DNA of 64,000 bases from Silene latifolia (GCF_048544455.1 NC_133537.1:16305541-16369540), one strand, 5' to 3'. Shown: positions 37,063 to 48,588, numbered from the stretch's first letter. A program made the numbers and translations. Notes: generated by a model not told the origin, from the letters alone.

Positions 37063-38827
37063 GAGCTGGTTTGGGAAGGAAGTCTTTGCAAGTTGCTCCA
37101 ATGTAAAGAAGTCTATCATTCAAAGAGGAGGTCTTGGTTGCCTGAGCTATGGAATTGATGAGGTAGTTGATGACAGAGCGGTCCATGACCAAAGAGTCTC
37201 GATTTGGATTTCGACAAGCCCGAAGAGATCCTCGACCGGGAGATGATGATAGTGTTGATCCGTTGAGCCATACGGACGTGGAAGCTAAGAAGGGTGCAAC
37301 TGCTCAAATAAGCACCGTTGAGGCTACCTCTAGTAGCCAGAAGCCGACGAAGTGGGCCATACCATGGTCATTCTTGATCAACTATTAGTTGATCGAGCTC
37401 TTTATAAACTTCATTTTATTTGCTTTTGTTAGACACTTTTTATTGCTTTTGTGTGCGCGAAAACTTCGCATTTTTATTTTGCTTGCTTAGGATTTTATAC
37501 GTTTGAGACTTTATTTTGGGTTTTGCGTAATCTTGGGCGCGTATTATTGTGCACTTGCAGGTTTTTAGACCTCATTGGCTCAAGTTATTGAGCAAATACG
37601 AAGAAATAAAGAGTACAGCAATACTTTCAGTCGATCGACTGGCTACATTGGTCGATCGACTGAGTTGCACTTTCCAGGAGCTACTGTTCCTGACACATTG
37701 GTCGATCGACTGCCATCCTTAGTCGATCGACCAAGGACGCTGCTGTACCTATTCACGACCTCTCCCCTGCTGTGTTTGGTCGATGTGCGGACTTAAGGGA
37801 GTTTTCTACTCCACTTTACTTTCTGACAAATTATTTATTTCTTCTATTTTCTAAATTGTGCACAATTTTACCGCTTCAAAATTGTGTTCTCGATTTTATG
37901 CGTGGGTTTTATTTGTCCTTCAGGTACCTTATTAGTAGCACTTCTAGCTACTGAAACCTCCTAGCTCACGCTGGTTTGGGGAGGTTTCCTTTGCTGCGCT
38001 TAAAGTCTTGTGAGTTCCTTACTTTTACTTCATGTTTTTTATTTTATTTCATTTTCCCGCAAATTCCCATTTCTCTTTTCTTCATTACATGATTTTGCAC
38101 AATGGGGACATTGTGTTATTTGGTTTGGGGAAGGGTTTTGCGTCGCATATCATTTGCTTGCATTCACGTTTACATTCTGTTTTGCATTGTTCATTTCATT
38201 TTACATATATACGAAATTCAAAAAAAAAAAATTCAAAAAAAATTGAAAAATTTCCATAAAATGCACGTTTATTTTAGCATATAGGTCGAGTCGGAACGGT
38301 AGTATTTCAAGGATGATATTGCATTTTGCACCTGTTTTGCCTAAGCCTTGCTAGATTGACATGTTATTAGTAGAATCATATATGCATATCTACGAGTTTT
38401 CGTTGAATTATTTGCTGAACTTGAGACTTGACTTTGAAAATTGGCAAGCTACATCATATTTCTGAGATTTAGAGCCTATAACTGGTGACATCTATGACCG
38501 GTTTATTTAGGAATGTGATTAGTACTCCTTATGAGGCATGTCACATAAATGTGCATAAATATGAACTTAATCTGCTTAATACCTGTACGCATTCGGTCTG
38601 TGGTTAGTTGACACATGTGGTAGAGGTTTCCCCTTATTCGTTTTGCCCATGAACTCCACACTGCCAAAAATATCCTTTTTGTCCTAATTACTACATCCTG
38701 CATTTAGCCTGTCCTTTGTCAAGCTAGTAGTCTGTGTTCTTGGGGTTGTTACTCATTTTTGGTGGCATATGCTCTGTTGAGACGATATTGGGAAGATGAA
38801 AAGAAGGAAAGAAAGAAATAAAAAAGA

Positions 38828-38859
<32 letters not shown>

Positions 38860-39630
38860 TGAAAAAAATGATTCGAAGAGAAAAAAAAGAGTTATGTACT
38901 GTTTAAGCAGTCGATCGATTGCCCCTTTTGGTCGATCGACTGGGGTTCGAGAAAAAGAGAGAATCAATTCGCATAATTCAAATCCTTATCTTTTGGCGAT
39001 TTTTGCTCCCATGTATTATTCATATTTTATGGGGAGTTAGTTGATTACTTTTATCTCTGGAGATTGTGAGATTTGTGCTTGCTATAGCACCGTTCCATTT
39101 GTTTTTGAGCAAGAAGTTGGATGTTGCCATATGGTTCCGTTACGGTACTAGCTTGATCACCTGTACCTCCACTTTTCCATAAATGTTTTGCCTCTTCTTA
39201 CCCATACCTCACATATCCACATATATACCTCGGCATGTGTCATGGTCTCTTGTTGGTTGGAATGCGTATGTACGGTTGTAGAGATTGCTTTCATATTAGA
39301 CTGCAGGCATGTTCTTATAGGTCGTAGTTAGGTGAGCGTCATCACATTTACTTCTTTCTATCTTACATACACTCACCTGTGTTTATTGAGTGGTATGAGC
39401 GACCCGTGAGAGTCCAATTTGATAAGTCTCTACAGTTGACGGTTCAGTAGTTTTAACGGCTCCATAACTCGTTTGCATGATTCATTTGCTAATTGATTGT
39501 TGGTTGTGCATTAAATTGGTTTAGGCTTTACATGTTGCATTTCGCTCTGAGATTGAACTCGTTCCATTAGGTCATTAGATCGAGTCTAGTTCTTGCTTGG
39601 GGACAAGCAAGGATTTGGTTTGGGGAAGTT
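37063..39630 (+). other. Element D 3' non-coding region
   Basis: This 2.6 kb region holds four palindromes at 37630, 37651, 37701 and 37722, and two more at 38910 and 38931. An internal stem CACAATG-GGGA-CATTGTG (38098-38115) is followed by TTTGGTTTGGGGAAGGG. A polypurine tract lies at 38797-38893. At the LTR edge are a second stem TTGCTTG-GGGA-CAAGCAA (39593-39610) and the polypurine tract. No protein resemblance is seen; the short open frames at 37.8-38.3 kb are Phe/Leu-rich noise. Confidence 0.75.
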
Positions 39631-41140
39631 TGATGCGTGTCTTTTATATGATGTTTTACATCCCATTTTACACGCATTTCAGAGCTTATTCATGTAGTTT
39701 ATGCTACAGTTCTCCCTATTTTCGTCTACTTCCGTATTTTTGTACATTATTGCAGAAATGTGAAGAATCCAGCGGAAATCGAGCTAAATCCGTCCTCGAG
39801 TATCCTGCATTGCATGTGACGTGAAGTATTCACCCGAGGAACGAACTTGGTGCGCAATTCAAGGCCCAAAAGACAAGTCCACGAGTTTATAGAAGTCAAG
39901 TAGCAGCTCAAGCCGTCGATCGACCACTGCCATCAGTCGATCGACCAACCATCGGGTTCCAGAAGCTACTGTTCATTGCTATTGATCGATCGACAGATCC
40001 TAGCGATCGATCGACCAAATTGCTATTCCAGACGAGAATTAAAAGACCGTGAATCTTGAAGCCCAAAGTTATGTTAGGTTTAGGAAATAAAGTTACGTTA
40101 GTTGCTATATAACGTAACCTAGAAACATTAGTTTAGCATTCAGTTTACATCGAAGTTTTTATCATTCAGTTTTACTAGTTCAATAATCAGTAATTTAGGG
40201 TTCTTAATTTTGTTATATACAAAATCGGTTTTCGGATCTTTCTTCTACAAATTCGTTCGGTACTATTCTGTTCTTATTTCAATTTATTGCTTTATTATTG
40301 TTCATAGATATAGATTTGCTAGTTAGTATCCCTAAAGCCAATTTATCGTTTTATGTTATTTGTTTATCTTACCGCATTAATCATGAATTCAGTAATTTTA
40401 TGCCCTAGTATTATTGTTGTTATCACCTTCACCATGAGTAGCTAAATAGTTTGTGCTAGGATGTAGGCGAATTATGGCGTAGGCGGCGTAGTATTAAATT
40501 GGACTGAATTCGCGTGTCAGTCGATCGACCGCCATACCTGGTCGATCGACTGACCACGTGAGGTTACCTTTCGTTTTAATTGATTTTAATGTTGTATTTA
40601 ACGAATCGAATGCATGCGACCAGTTAGATGCTTAATTTACGACTGACCCATTAGATCGAAAGATAGGGAAAGTTGTTTGATCACCAATTAAGATGACTAA
40701 ACTGTGTTGAGATCGAAAGATAGGTATAGTTTAGACCGTTAGTCATTATTCAGGACGAGAGTCAGTATTAGTGATATTAGGGACCTATAGCGAGATCGAA
40801 AGATGCTATTTGTTAAGAGTGGACCGAGAGGACCTCTTGTTTCCCGCCTCACTTGTGTTCGATTTAGACCTGTTTAGTACGTTGCCGCCGAAGTTATAAT
40901 AAACCGACCATCCTAGTACCCCTCCTTTATCTGTTTAATCCGTCTTTTTAGTTTATTGTCTTTATTTATTCTTAGCATTAGACCAATCCAATCAAACCCC
41001 CCCAACTTATTATTACCTTAGACTGAATTTAAACAACTAGGATTTACATCTGCCTCTCTGTGGTTCGACCCGACTGCCGCTAGCTATAGTTGTAGTTGGA
41101 AATTATAAATATTATTTTTGACACCTCACGACGGGTATCA
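39631..41140 (+). repeat. Element D 3' LTR
   Basis: 1510 bp matching 32690-34196 with about 20 differences. It is preceded by TTTGGGGAAGTT and followed by the ATAAC duplication. Confidence 0.95.
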
Positions 41141-42186
41141 ATAACGTTACGAGTTAATTAAACTACTTGAAAATTGACGGACGATTTTGGAAGTAAAATT
41201 TACGTATCACATTGAAATTGATTAAAATGAGATACGGTCTGAGTAATCGGATTGTATCATTACTCAGATGAAATTATTGTTTAAGGAAATAATTAAATTG
41301 AATGAATTATTATAAATACAATTTATTGTGATTTGTAAATTGGTAAAATATTTTGGTACAAGTAATTATGAATTACTAAGTCGATTTTTTGTATATGACG
41401 TATTTTTATTAATACGTTGATTTTTAATATGTTAAAAATACATAACAAATTTATGTTACATATGACATGTGACATAAGACAAATTGACAAAAAATAAAAT
41501 GGACTCTATTTTATGAAAGTGCCGAAATTAGGAGGAGGATTAGGCTAAATATTGTGTTTGATTAAGTTAATGGAAAACACAATCATTTTCCTAATAAGAC
41601 TAGCCATGCACCTAGTTTACATTGTGAAGGTAAACTCTTGCATGCATTGGCTCACTCTCTTTTCTTCCCTCCTCTTTCCTACCCGGTTTTCCATAGGAAA
41701 ATCTAAGGGTTTTTGCCTTATATTTTTGATAAAACAATACATAATGTTATTACTGTTACTACACAACTATTCATTCATCTTATCAAATAATTTTTAGAGA
41801 GATAAAAATTATTTTCTCCTTCCTTCCCTTTCTCCTACCCGGTTTTAGGAGCTAAGACCAAAATCATTTTGGGTCAATTTTCATACAAGATTAATATTGT
41901 ACTAGTAACTATAATATTAATTTTATTAAGAGAAAGCTTTGGGTATAAATCCTTGGGAGAGATCCTACACTTGGGTCTTTGTTCATCCAAAAGGAAAGCT
42001 CAAGAACAAGAGAGAAAGGTGATCTCTCTTGTGCCCATATTAACCAAATTTCCAATGTAAGAACAAGGTTCTTCTTTATTTTGTTTAAATGTTTGCATGC
42101 ATAAGATCATTAGTTAATTTTATGACAAATTAAATTAAAACATATATGAATATGTAAGTATATAGATCTACTTTTCCTTCAGTGGG

Positions 42187-43680
42187 TTCATCGACAACCT
42201 TGATGGACTCATCAACAAGCATGGGAGTTTCCACAACAACCTCTATTAGATCATCTTCAACCACCTTCGGTTGTTCAACCTCCATTTCCGGCTTGCTACT
42301 CTTTCTCCTTTTTATGAACACCCGGTCTTCCAACTCCCTACTCATCAAATGTATAGCATTTATAATCTTTGGGTTTTACTCGGTTTTACCCGGAAACCTA
42401 CCATTTGAGGCTTGCAATTGACTCATTTGCGAAGCCAATTGAGAGATTTGATTATCCGTCATTCTTTGGGAAGCTTGCATTTGAGTCCTTAGTTGGTTGA
42501 TAGAAGATGTTGTCTCCTCTTGCTTTTGGTTAGAGTGAGAAATGAATTGGGTTTGCGTATTCATCATTTGCTCCATATTTGATTTAGGTCGAGTAGCTTG
42601 TTGAAATGGTTGTTGAGGGGTTTGTTGGAAGGTTTGTTCAAATGCTTGTTGTGTGGGTGGGTTGAGTGGTTGGAATGGTGGCCTTGGTTGAAACGTTCTT
42701 CCTTGGAAACCCGGTGGACCTTGGTTAAAGGGTTGATTTTGTTTGTTGGCTTGGAAGTTTTGTGGTTTTGTTTAGAAAGTTTGGTTTTGCACATTTTGAG
42801 AACCATATGAAAAATTTGGGTGGGCTCTCATTCCGAGGTGGTATTGATTGTTGTTGAATGCTTTCCTTGCCGGACTCGATTCCCATATCCCATTCACTTG
42901 GTCCATACAATTACCCTCTCCCATCATCAAAAGACACTCATTTGGTGGATGTCCTTGATCTCCACAAATTTCACAACAATAAACTTGGTTTCTACTAGAT
43001 GAAGAGTTGCTAGAGGTGTTGCTAGAGTTCAACAAAGCAACTTGTTGTTTGAGTTCCTCTATCAATCCCTTAACTTCCACATTGTGCCGACTCCACATTT
43101 GATTTCCCTTTCCTTTTGTGCAGGTCATTATTCCAATGGAAAGTCCGGGATGCCATCTCTTCGATAAGCTCCTTAGCCGTCTTGTGATCTATCTTGTCAA
43201 GTGCTCCTTTTCCCGAGCCGGAGTCTAGATTCATTTTCATCTTATTATTCAACCCCTCATAGAAGTTGTTTATCAATTCATCATCTCCGATCCCGTGATG
43301 GGGGCACAACCTTTGGAGTCCTTTATATCTTTCCCATGCCTCATAGAGAGTCTCGTCATCATGTTGAGTGAAGCCTTGAAGCTCACTCTTTATTCGTGTC
43401 GTTCTTTGCGGTGGAAAGTACTTGTTCAAGAAGGCCTTGGAGACATCGTCCAAAGTTCTAAGTGAATCGGGCTCACAACTCTTCAACCATTCCTTAGCAC
43501 TCCCCCTCAAGGAATAAGGAAAAAGTCTAAGGCGGAGTGCATCCTTCGATACTCCATTTGCCTTATACATATCACAACTATCCAAGAAATCATTAAGGTG
43601 TTCATTAGGGTTTTCGGTCGCTCCCCCTCCGAATTGGTTTCCTTGGACTAGTTGCAATAAAGTAGCCTTCACATCAAAAT
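42187..43680 (-). pseudogene. Element C gag
   Basis: The gag domain on minus (43672-43070) has LLQLVQGNQFGGGATENP, then LRLFPYSLRGSAKEWL, FLNKYFPPQRTTRIKSEL and ETLYEAWERYKGLQRLCPHH. Downstream lies a CCHC knuckle CEICGDQGHPPNEC near 42925-42970, then a Gln/Asn/His-rich part and a helical stretch (SQLASQMSQLQ). Element F is inserted between this gag and the protease part at 30.6 kb. It is broken in a few places. Confidence 0.88.
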
Positions 43681-44060
43681 TATTTGCTTATATAGGTGGC
43701 TTGGCAATACTTGGGTTTACCACCTTCTTTGGAGCCAAATTGTCCCTCATAGGAACCGCGGCCATTGTTGCTTCTTCGGGAATTCCAAATGGATTCTCAA
43801 AGCACTCAAAAGTATCCGGTTCTTCTAGAACGCCTTCCACTACTAAAGGTTCTTAGAAAATAGGAGTTTCTATCAATCCCCTTCTTTGGAGTGAATTAAG
43901 TCTTCTTGCGGTAGCTTCAATCTCGTGGTCAATCGGATGAATAGGTTGACCTCTTCGATTTCTCCTACTCATGCAAAAGCCTACACACTTAAGAAAAGGA
44001 TTAGTAACACAAGACACTTAGTCTAAACTACAACAAAAACGATTAATATCTAGCCTTTGC
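43681..44060 (-). other. Element C leader and N-terminal gag region
   Basis: The stretch between the primer-binding site and the recognised gag domain. On minus it reads MRRNRRGQPIHPIDHEIEA-like words near 43950-43970 and acidic, Pro-rich coding after that, which is probably the N-terminus of gag. Confidence 0.5.
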
Positions 44061-44078
44061 TCCCCGACAACGGCGCCA
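44061..44078 (-). other. Primer-binding site of element C
   Basis: On minus TGGCGCCGTTGTCGGGGA, just inside the 5' LTR. It is one base different from that of element D. Confidence 0.9.
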
Positions 44079-44084
44079 AAAACT

Positions 44085-45975
44085 TGATGGTTCAAATCTT
44101 AACCTCGCAAGTGCACGGTTTGTCGTCGTACAAATTGAGGGTCGACTCCGCGAGGAGCTAGGGAGATTACTAATCGTCCTAATTCTTAGGCTTAGCTAAG
44201 TCAACAATAATAGGGTGGATAATTTAACTAGACAACTAAACCAATCAAATTAAAATGCAAATAAACTAATTATGAAAATTAAGCAAATGATACTTAAAGT
44301 TGTAATTCATGAGAATAAAAGGCCTCGGACTCGATTTTCCCCCAACAATCCATAATTTTCCGTCAAGATTCCCTAGGCTAGTCGTTGGGTAGGTACTTAA
44401 GGTGGAGATGGCTCTAACTCGCCTAAAACCCCCCTCTCGGGTTCGAAATAGGACACTAGCACTCCCGACCAACCCCCCTCTCGGGTTCGAAGATCGGTAT
44501 CCCTAGCTTAACACCCGGTTACCCCGAAAACATGCATATCCCCAAGGTTCTATAACATTAGCTAAGGTCAATAAGCCTACATCAATTCCGGGTCATCCCA
44601 CTCCTCCTCTCGGAGGTCGATTTCAAACCCTAGTCTAGAGGTGCCCTCCATTGGCTCTCCCTCTCGGTCTCAACCAAAGATAACAATATGACCAAACTCC
44701 GGGTATCCGATTCCCAACCTAACCAACTTTCGTTGGTGGACAAGGGTCACAAACCAACACTACCCAAAATTGATCAATTTATCAAAACAATCCTCTAGCC
44801 TATCCTTATTAATCCTCCCCAACAACAAGCCTTTGTGGGAATCAATCAAGCAAATTACTCATGTTGGGTCAAACCGAGTCCTAGTTAAAACACTACTCAC
44901 TAATCATGGTTCTTAAGACAAAATAATTGATAAAGATGAATTCTTTAAGCATGAACATGATGTGAAAACGGATTCTACAATTAATCATGCAACAATTCAA
45001 CAAATCTATGAGGAAAGACTAATTAAGTTAAGATGAAGAAGGATTAAAGCAAAACGACACAAACTTTAACACAAAAACCCAAAGACTCAATCTTTGGAAG
45101 AGAACAATAATGGTGAACAAGGAAAAGATGAACAAAAGAGAGAAAAATGAAAATCCAACAACAAAGAGAAGAATTCAAGCACAAACCATTAAACAAAACT
45201 TGAAGGAAAGTAAATGTAAACTAATGAAATTAAGGGAGAGAATTGTACCAATCTAATAGCAAAGGAAAGAAACTTGAATTGAGATAAGAATGGAGAAAAT
45301 CTTCAATCTTCTTACAACCCAATTACTAGAACTAATAATATGCTAATTATTGAATGATTTAATCTAATTAGGGAAAGATTAACAAAGTAATTAGCAAAGA
45401 TTCAAACTTGGGAATATAAATGATGTAGATCTAGGGTTGTGTGTCCCAAAAATTACAAAGTGGGGGTATATATAGTGTTTGCAAAACAAATGGAGGTGAA
45501 CCGGAAGAGAAAAGGGCGAAATGAGCCGTCCCTTAGGGACAAAATCTGTCCCGGCCGGTACGGCTTGTCTGTCCCGGTGGGATGGACTTAGGGACGGACT
45601 CCAGTACTTGCTTCTTGTTTCTCTTCTTCCATACCGGTCATTGTCCCTAAGGGATGGCTAAAGAGACGACACTAGTTGCTTCATAACTCTTGCCTAAGGG
45701 ACAAGGGGTCTTGAGAGCTCATCCAAAGGGTCTCCAAGTGAGCCGGGACCTCTCCTAAGCAAGGATTCCATACCCAAGTCCTTGCTCCATCCAAATGGCT
45801 TCAAAATGCACAAATTCCGTCCCACTTTGCCTTATTTCACCTACAAAGCATTATCTAAAGCCAAATGGACTAAAGGGAAACAATTTGTACCAAAAATTGC
45901 TCCAAAGAGCGGAAATGACATGTGATAAAGCATTAAATAAGCGGCAAAATGAGACAAAATAATCGCATGTCATCA
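44085..45975 (-). repeat. Element C 5' LTR
   Basis: 1891 bp. On minus it starts TGATGACATGCG and ends GAACCATCA. A TATA box (TATATATA) lies at 45467-45474. Upstream of it in element sense are palindromic words at 45528-45540 (GTCCCTTAGGGAC), 45548-45560 (GTCCCGGCCGGTA), 45571-45582 (GTCCCGGTGGGA) and 45643-45654 (GTCCCTAAGGGA). The LTR also has C-rich tracts with CCCCTCTCGGGTTCGAA repeated near 44430 and 44470. Confidence 0.92.
45467..45474 (-). promoter_or_regulatory. TATA box of element C LTR
   Basis: TATATATA, followed in minus sense by ACCCCCACTTTG. The palindromes lie 54-190 bp upstream. Confidence 0.6.
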
Positions 45976-46271
45976 TCCCCCAAACCTAAATGTCACAGTG
46001 TCTTCATTGTGACGCCTACAGCATAGCAATCACACAAAACTTCCAGCAACTTAAAGGACACATCTAACAAAAGGAATTGAAAAGAAATAGATAATACAAT
46101 AAAAGTAGATACAAGGGAAGAGAATACCGGGTAAGAGCGTATGAATTCCCCCAAACCAGGTGCAAAAATAGGGGAGAAAGATCAACCGCGCAAATCCTAT
46201 CATCATCTGGCTACGATTTAAACCCTAAGAGAAGGATACTCGATCGAGCCTGCCAGCACTCGATCGAGTAC
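45976..46271 (-). other. Element B internal stem and polypurine-like motif
   Basis: On minus, the stem GTCACAATG-AAGA-CACTGTGAC (45992-46013) is followed by ATTTAGGTTTGGGGGA, where element C is inserted. Two CTCGATCGAG palindromes lie at 46239 and 46259. The layout matches the internal motif of element D near 38.1 kb. Confidence 0.7.
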
Positions 46272-48588
46272 TCATACGTCGAGTAAATTCCTGCATTTTA
46301 AAAACAAATGCCCATACAAGCCACAATCAATACAACTCAAAGCACGTAATAGTAAATAAAAAAGTAGCGCATGTGCTACACACAAACATAAGTAGCACCA
46401 ATAAATAGTCCAAGCAAAGAAAATAAGCAATGAATAAAGTTCCGGCTCATGAAACTCAAAGTCTAAAATGAAATATGAGAAAGTATGTTCATCACTCTTC
46501 AAGTCATCATCATTTGGAAGGAGATAGGGTGCTTTATCCATCGTAGGAGCTTCATCAAGAACTTTGACGGGCTCCTCTTTAAAAATCTCGGCCTCCAAGG
46601 CATCCAAGTCAGCTTCTATGTCAACATCATCATCAAAGCTATAAACTGGCTCAAGATGAGGCTCATCTCCATAAATCAACTTCTCTATTTCATCTACTTC
46701 CTTGCTCCATGGATATAACGCAACAGCAGGGGCGTCACATTGATTCCTGTCAAAACATAAAGCAAAGGAATCATGAATAGAAGGATCAATAATATTAAGC
46801 ATATAACAAGGAACTACTAAAAGGGGACGCTTTAAAACATTATCAAGAACAAATTTAATAGTGTCATCCCCAACTCTTAGTGTCAAACTGCCATCCCTAA
46901 CATCTATGAGTGCTCCTGCAGTGTGAAGGAACGATGTACCTAGAATAATAGGGACTTGAGAGTCCTCAGCCATATCCATAACGACAAAGTCAACTGGAAT
47001 GAAATACTTCCCTACTCTAGCTGGTACATCCTCTAAGACACCCATAGGCCTCTTTAAAGATCTATCACCCATTTGCAAGGTCATATTAGTGACACGTAGT
47101 TGACCCATATTTAACTTTTTGCAAATTGAATACGGCATAACACTAACACTAGCCCCTAAATCGCAAAGGGCTTTATCAATAGCTATACTACCAATATGAC
47201 AAGGAATAGACAAAACTCCCTGGATCCTTAAGCTTAGGTGGTGGGTTAGCTTGTAATGCGGCCGCGCACTCCTGAGTGAATGCTACTGTCTCAACTTCAT
47301 CAAACGAGCGCTTCTTTGACAAGATTTCTTTCAAAAACTTAGCATACGCCGGCACTTGAGTGACCAATTCAGTAAAAGGAACACTCACTTGAAAATTCTT
47401 CACTACCTCCATAAACCTCCCAAATTGTTGTTCGAGCTTATATTTATGCAATCTTTGTGGAAAAGGTAGTTGAATTTTGATTGGCTCGGCTTCTTTTGCT
47501 TTAGAAGTACGTTTGGAAGCATTATCACCAGTTACAGGATTGACTTGATTGAGTCCAGTAGTCACTCGATAGAGTTCAGGGGTGACTCGATCGAGCCTTG
47601 TGTGCACTCGATCGAGGAACCTGCTTTTGTCCAATGTCGTAGATGAAACAATAGAAATTTTGTCAACTGAGGGGGTGCCTCGATCGAGCCCATGTAGTAC
47701 TCGATCGATCATAGTGGTTCCTTGATCGATCCTTGGTCTACTCGATCGAGTATCTTCTGCAGTTCCATCTTTTTTACTTTTCTCGCTTTTCTTCACATCT
47801 CGTGTTTCAGTTTCGTCAACTTCTTTTTCATCGTCACTTAGCTCCAAATTACCCAATACCTTAGGATTCATACAAGGAACCGCATCTTCAACAATGGGCA
47901 CATCCGAAATTTGGTCAGTAGTACCGCTCCTCAAGGAAATAACATTAACTTGCTCATGTGGTTGTTTACCTTGAGGAGGAAGATTGCCGGACTGTTTTGA
48001 GAGATTTTGAACCACTAACTGAGCAACTTGAGTATCCAACATCTTGTTGTGAGCTATTAGTTCGGAAATATGAGCCGTTTGCTTTTGTTGAATCATCAAA
48101 CTTTGTTGCAATAAAGCTTTCATCTCAGCCATCTCAGTACTTGGAGCTTGAGGTGGAGGTTGCATCTGTTGAAAACCTCCTTGATTTTGCCGAACAAAGT
48201 TTCCTTGTGGTTGATTACCACGATTTGGAGGAATAATATAAGCATTCTGCGGTGGGGCTTGAGCAAATACATTCTGACTCCTTTCAGGGAATAAGTTAGA
48301 ATAAGGAGTATCTTGCTTGAAAGACTGGAAAGCATGGACTTGTTCAATGGTACTCTTGCACTTGGCCGCAGTGTGGCCATCAATCCCACATCTCTCGTAG
48401 GACACCTCTTTTTGAACCATATGAACCGTCTCTTGCTTATTACCTAAAGACTGGGTAGTCTTCAACTCGGCTATTTGAGCCGTTAAAGCCTCCAGCTGTG
48501 CCGCAATAGCATTGTCTGAACCACTTCCTCTCTTACTTCTTCTGGGGTTACCATACTCAGCAGTGTGAGTAGCTATCAGATCAATCAA
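46272..48588 (-). pseudogene. Element B gag C-terminus, linker and protease-like domain
   Basis: The minus product runs from a zinc-knuckle-like motif (CGIDGHTAAKC) through a Gln/Pro-rich stretch and a helical segment (EMKALLQQSLMIQQKQ). Next is a linker with heptads such as LDRVTPE and LYRVTTG, encoded by 21-bp palindrome repeats. The conserved QLPFPQRLHKYKLEQQFGRF and QVPAYAKFLKEIL stretch follows. The protease-like part (47213-46272) has ALCDLGASVSVMP, with the catalytic Asp, and later VPIILGTSFLHTAGALIDV. After an acidic spacer the frame ends in a hydrophobic stretch with no family match. No RT follows. Confidence 0.85.
47544..47750. repeat. In-frame palindrome array of element B
   Basis: CTCGATCGAG and close variants start at 47544, 47565, 47586, 47607, then 47679, 47700, 47721 and 47741. 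The spacings are 21, 21, 21, 72, 21, 21 and 20 bp. They are encoded as Leu-Asp-Arg-Val heptads in the minus-strand frame. Confidence 0.88.

Larger units (their letters stand above)
32690..41140 (+). mobile_element. Element D: Athila-like gypsy, gag-protease only
   Basis: An 8.45 kb element with LTRs of 1507 and 1510 bp (TGATGCGTGTC...GGGTATCA), a TGGCGCCGTTGCCGGGGA primer site and the polypurine tract TTTGGGGAAGTT. It is flanked by a perfect duplication ATAAC (32685-32689, 41141-41145) inside the 3' LTR of F. The inside codes only for gag and a protease-like domain. No reverse transcriptase, RNase H or integrase is present, so it must have moved with help from another element. The LTRs differ at about 20 sites by eye, about 1.4 %. 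At a commonly used plant rate that is roughly half a million years. Gag and protease are broken in several places. Confidence 0.92.
30644..42181 (+). mobile_element. Element F: copia-like LTR fossil without coding region
   Basis: It starts TGTTGGAATATGTGTCC and ends ...CTTTTCCTTCA, flanked by the perfect duplication GTGGG (30639-30643, 42182-42186) within element C. The start sequence recurs at 32442 directly after AAGTGGGAGAT, a copia-style polypurine tract, so the 3' LTR begins there. The 3' LTR (about 1.28 kb without the insertion) is split by element D. Between the LTR parts only about 1.6 kb of non-coding DNA remains, with no gag or pol. It is broken and is a remnant or a non-autonomous derivative. 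Confidence 0.85.
32442..42181 (+). repeat. Element F 3' LTR, split by element D
   Basis: The LTR parts are 32442-32689 and 41146-42181, with D and its ATAAC duplication between them. The right part is AT-rich and contains no coding sequence. Confidence 0.8.
9458..45975 (-). mobile_element. Element C: Athila-type gypsy fossil with ORF3
   Basis: The minus-strand order is 5' LTR (44085-45975), primer-binding site, gag, protease/RT/RNase H/integrase, ATHILA-type ORF, 3' non-coding DNA and the end of the 3' LTR (9458-9613). Sirevirus E is inserted in the 3' end of pol and F in the region between gag and protease. Its own sequence is about 13 kb. The flanking 5-mers are TCCTC (9453-9457) and TCCCC (45976-45980), a duplication with one change. 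The comparable 155 bp of LTR differs at four sites, about 2.6 %. It is broken at several places. Confidence 0.88.

Noticed and set aside
37772-38284. Hydrophobic Phe/Leu-rich frames in element D that might be membrane proteins
   Set aside because: Short, overlapping in several frames and caused by T-rich non-coding DNA; nothing similar is kept in sister element B.
47544-47750. Regular short repeats resembling a CRISPR array
   Set aside because: The repeats are 10-bp palindromes at 21-bp period inside a plant retroelement frame, far too short and without cas genes.
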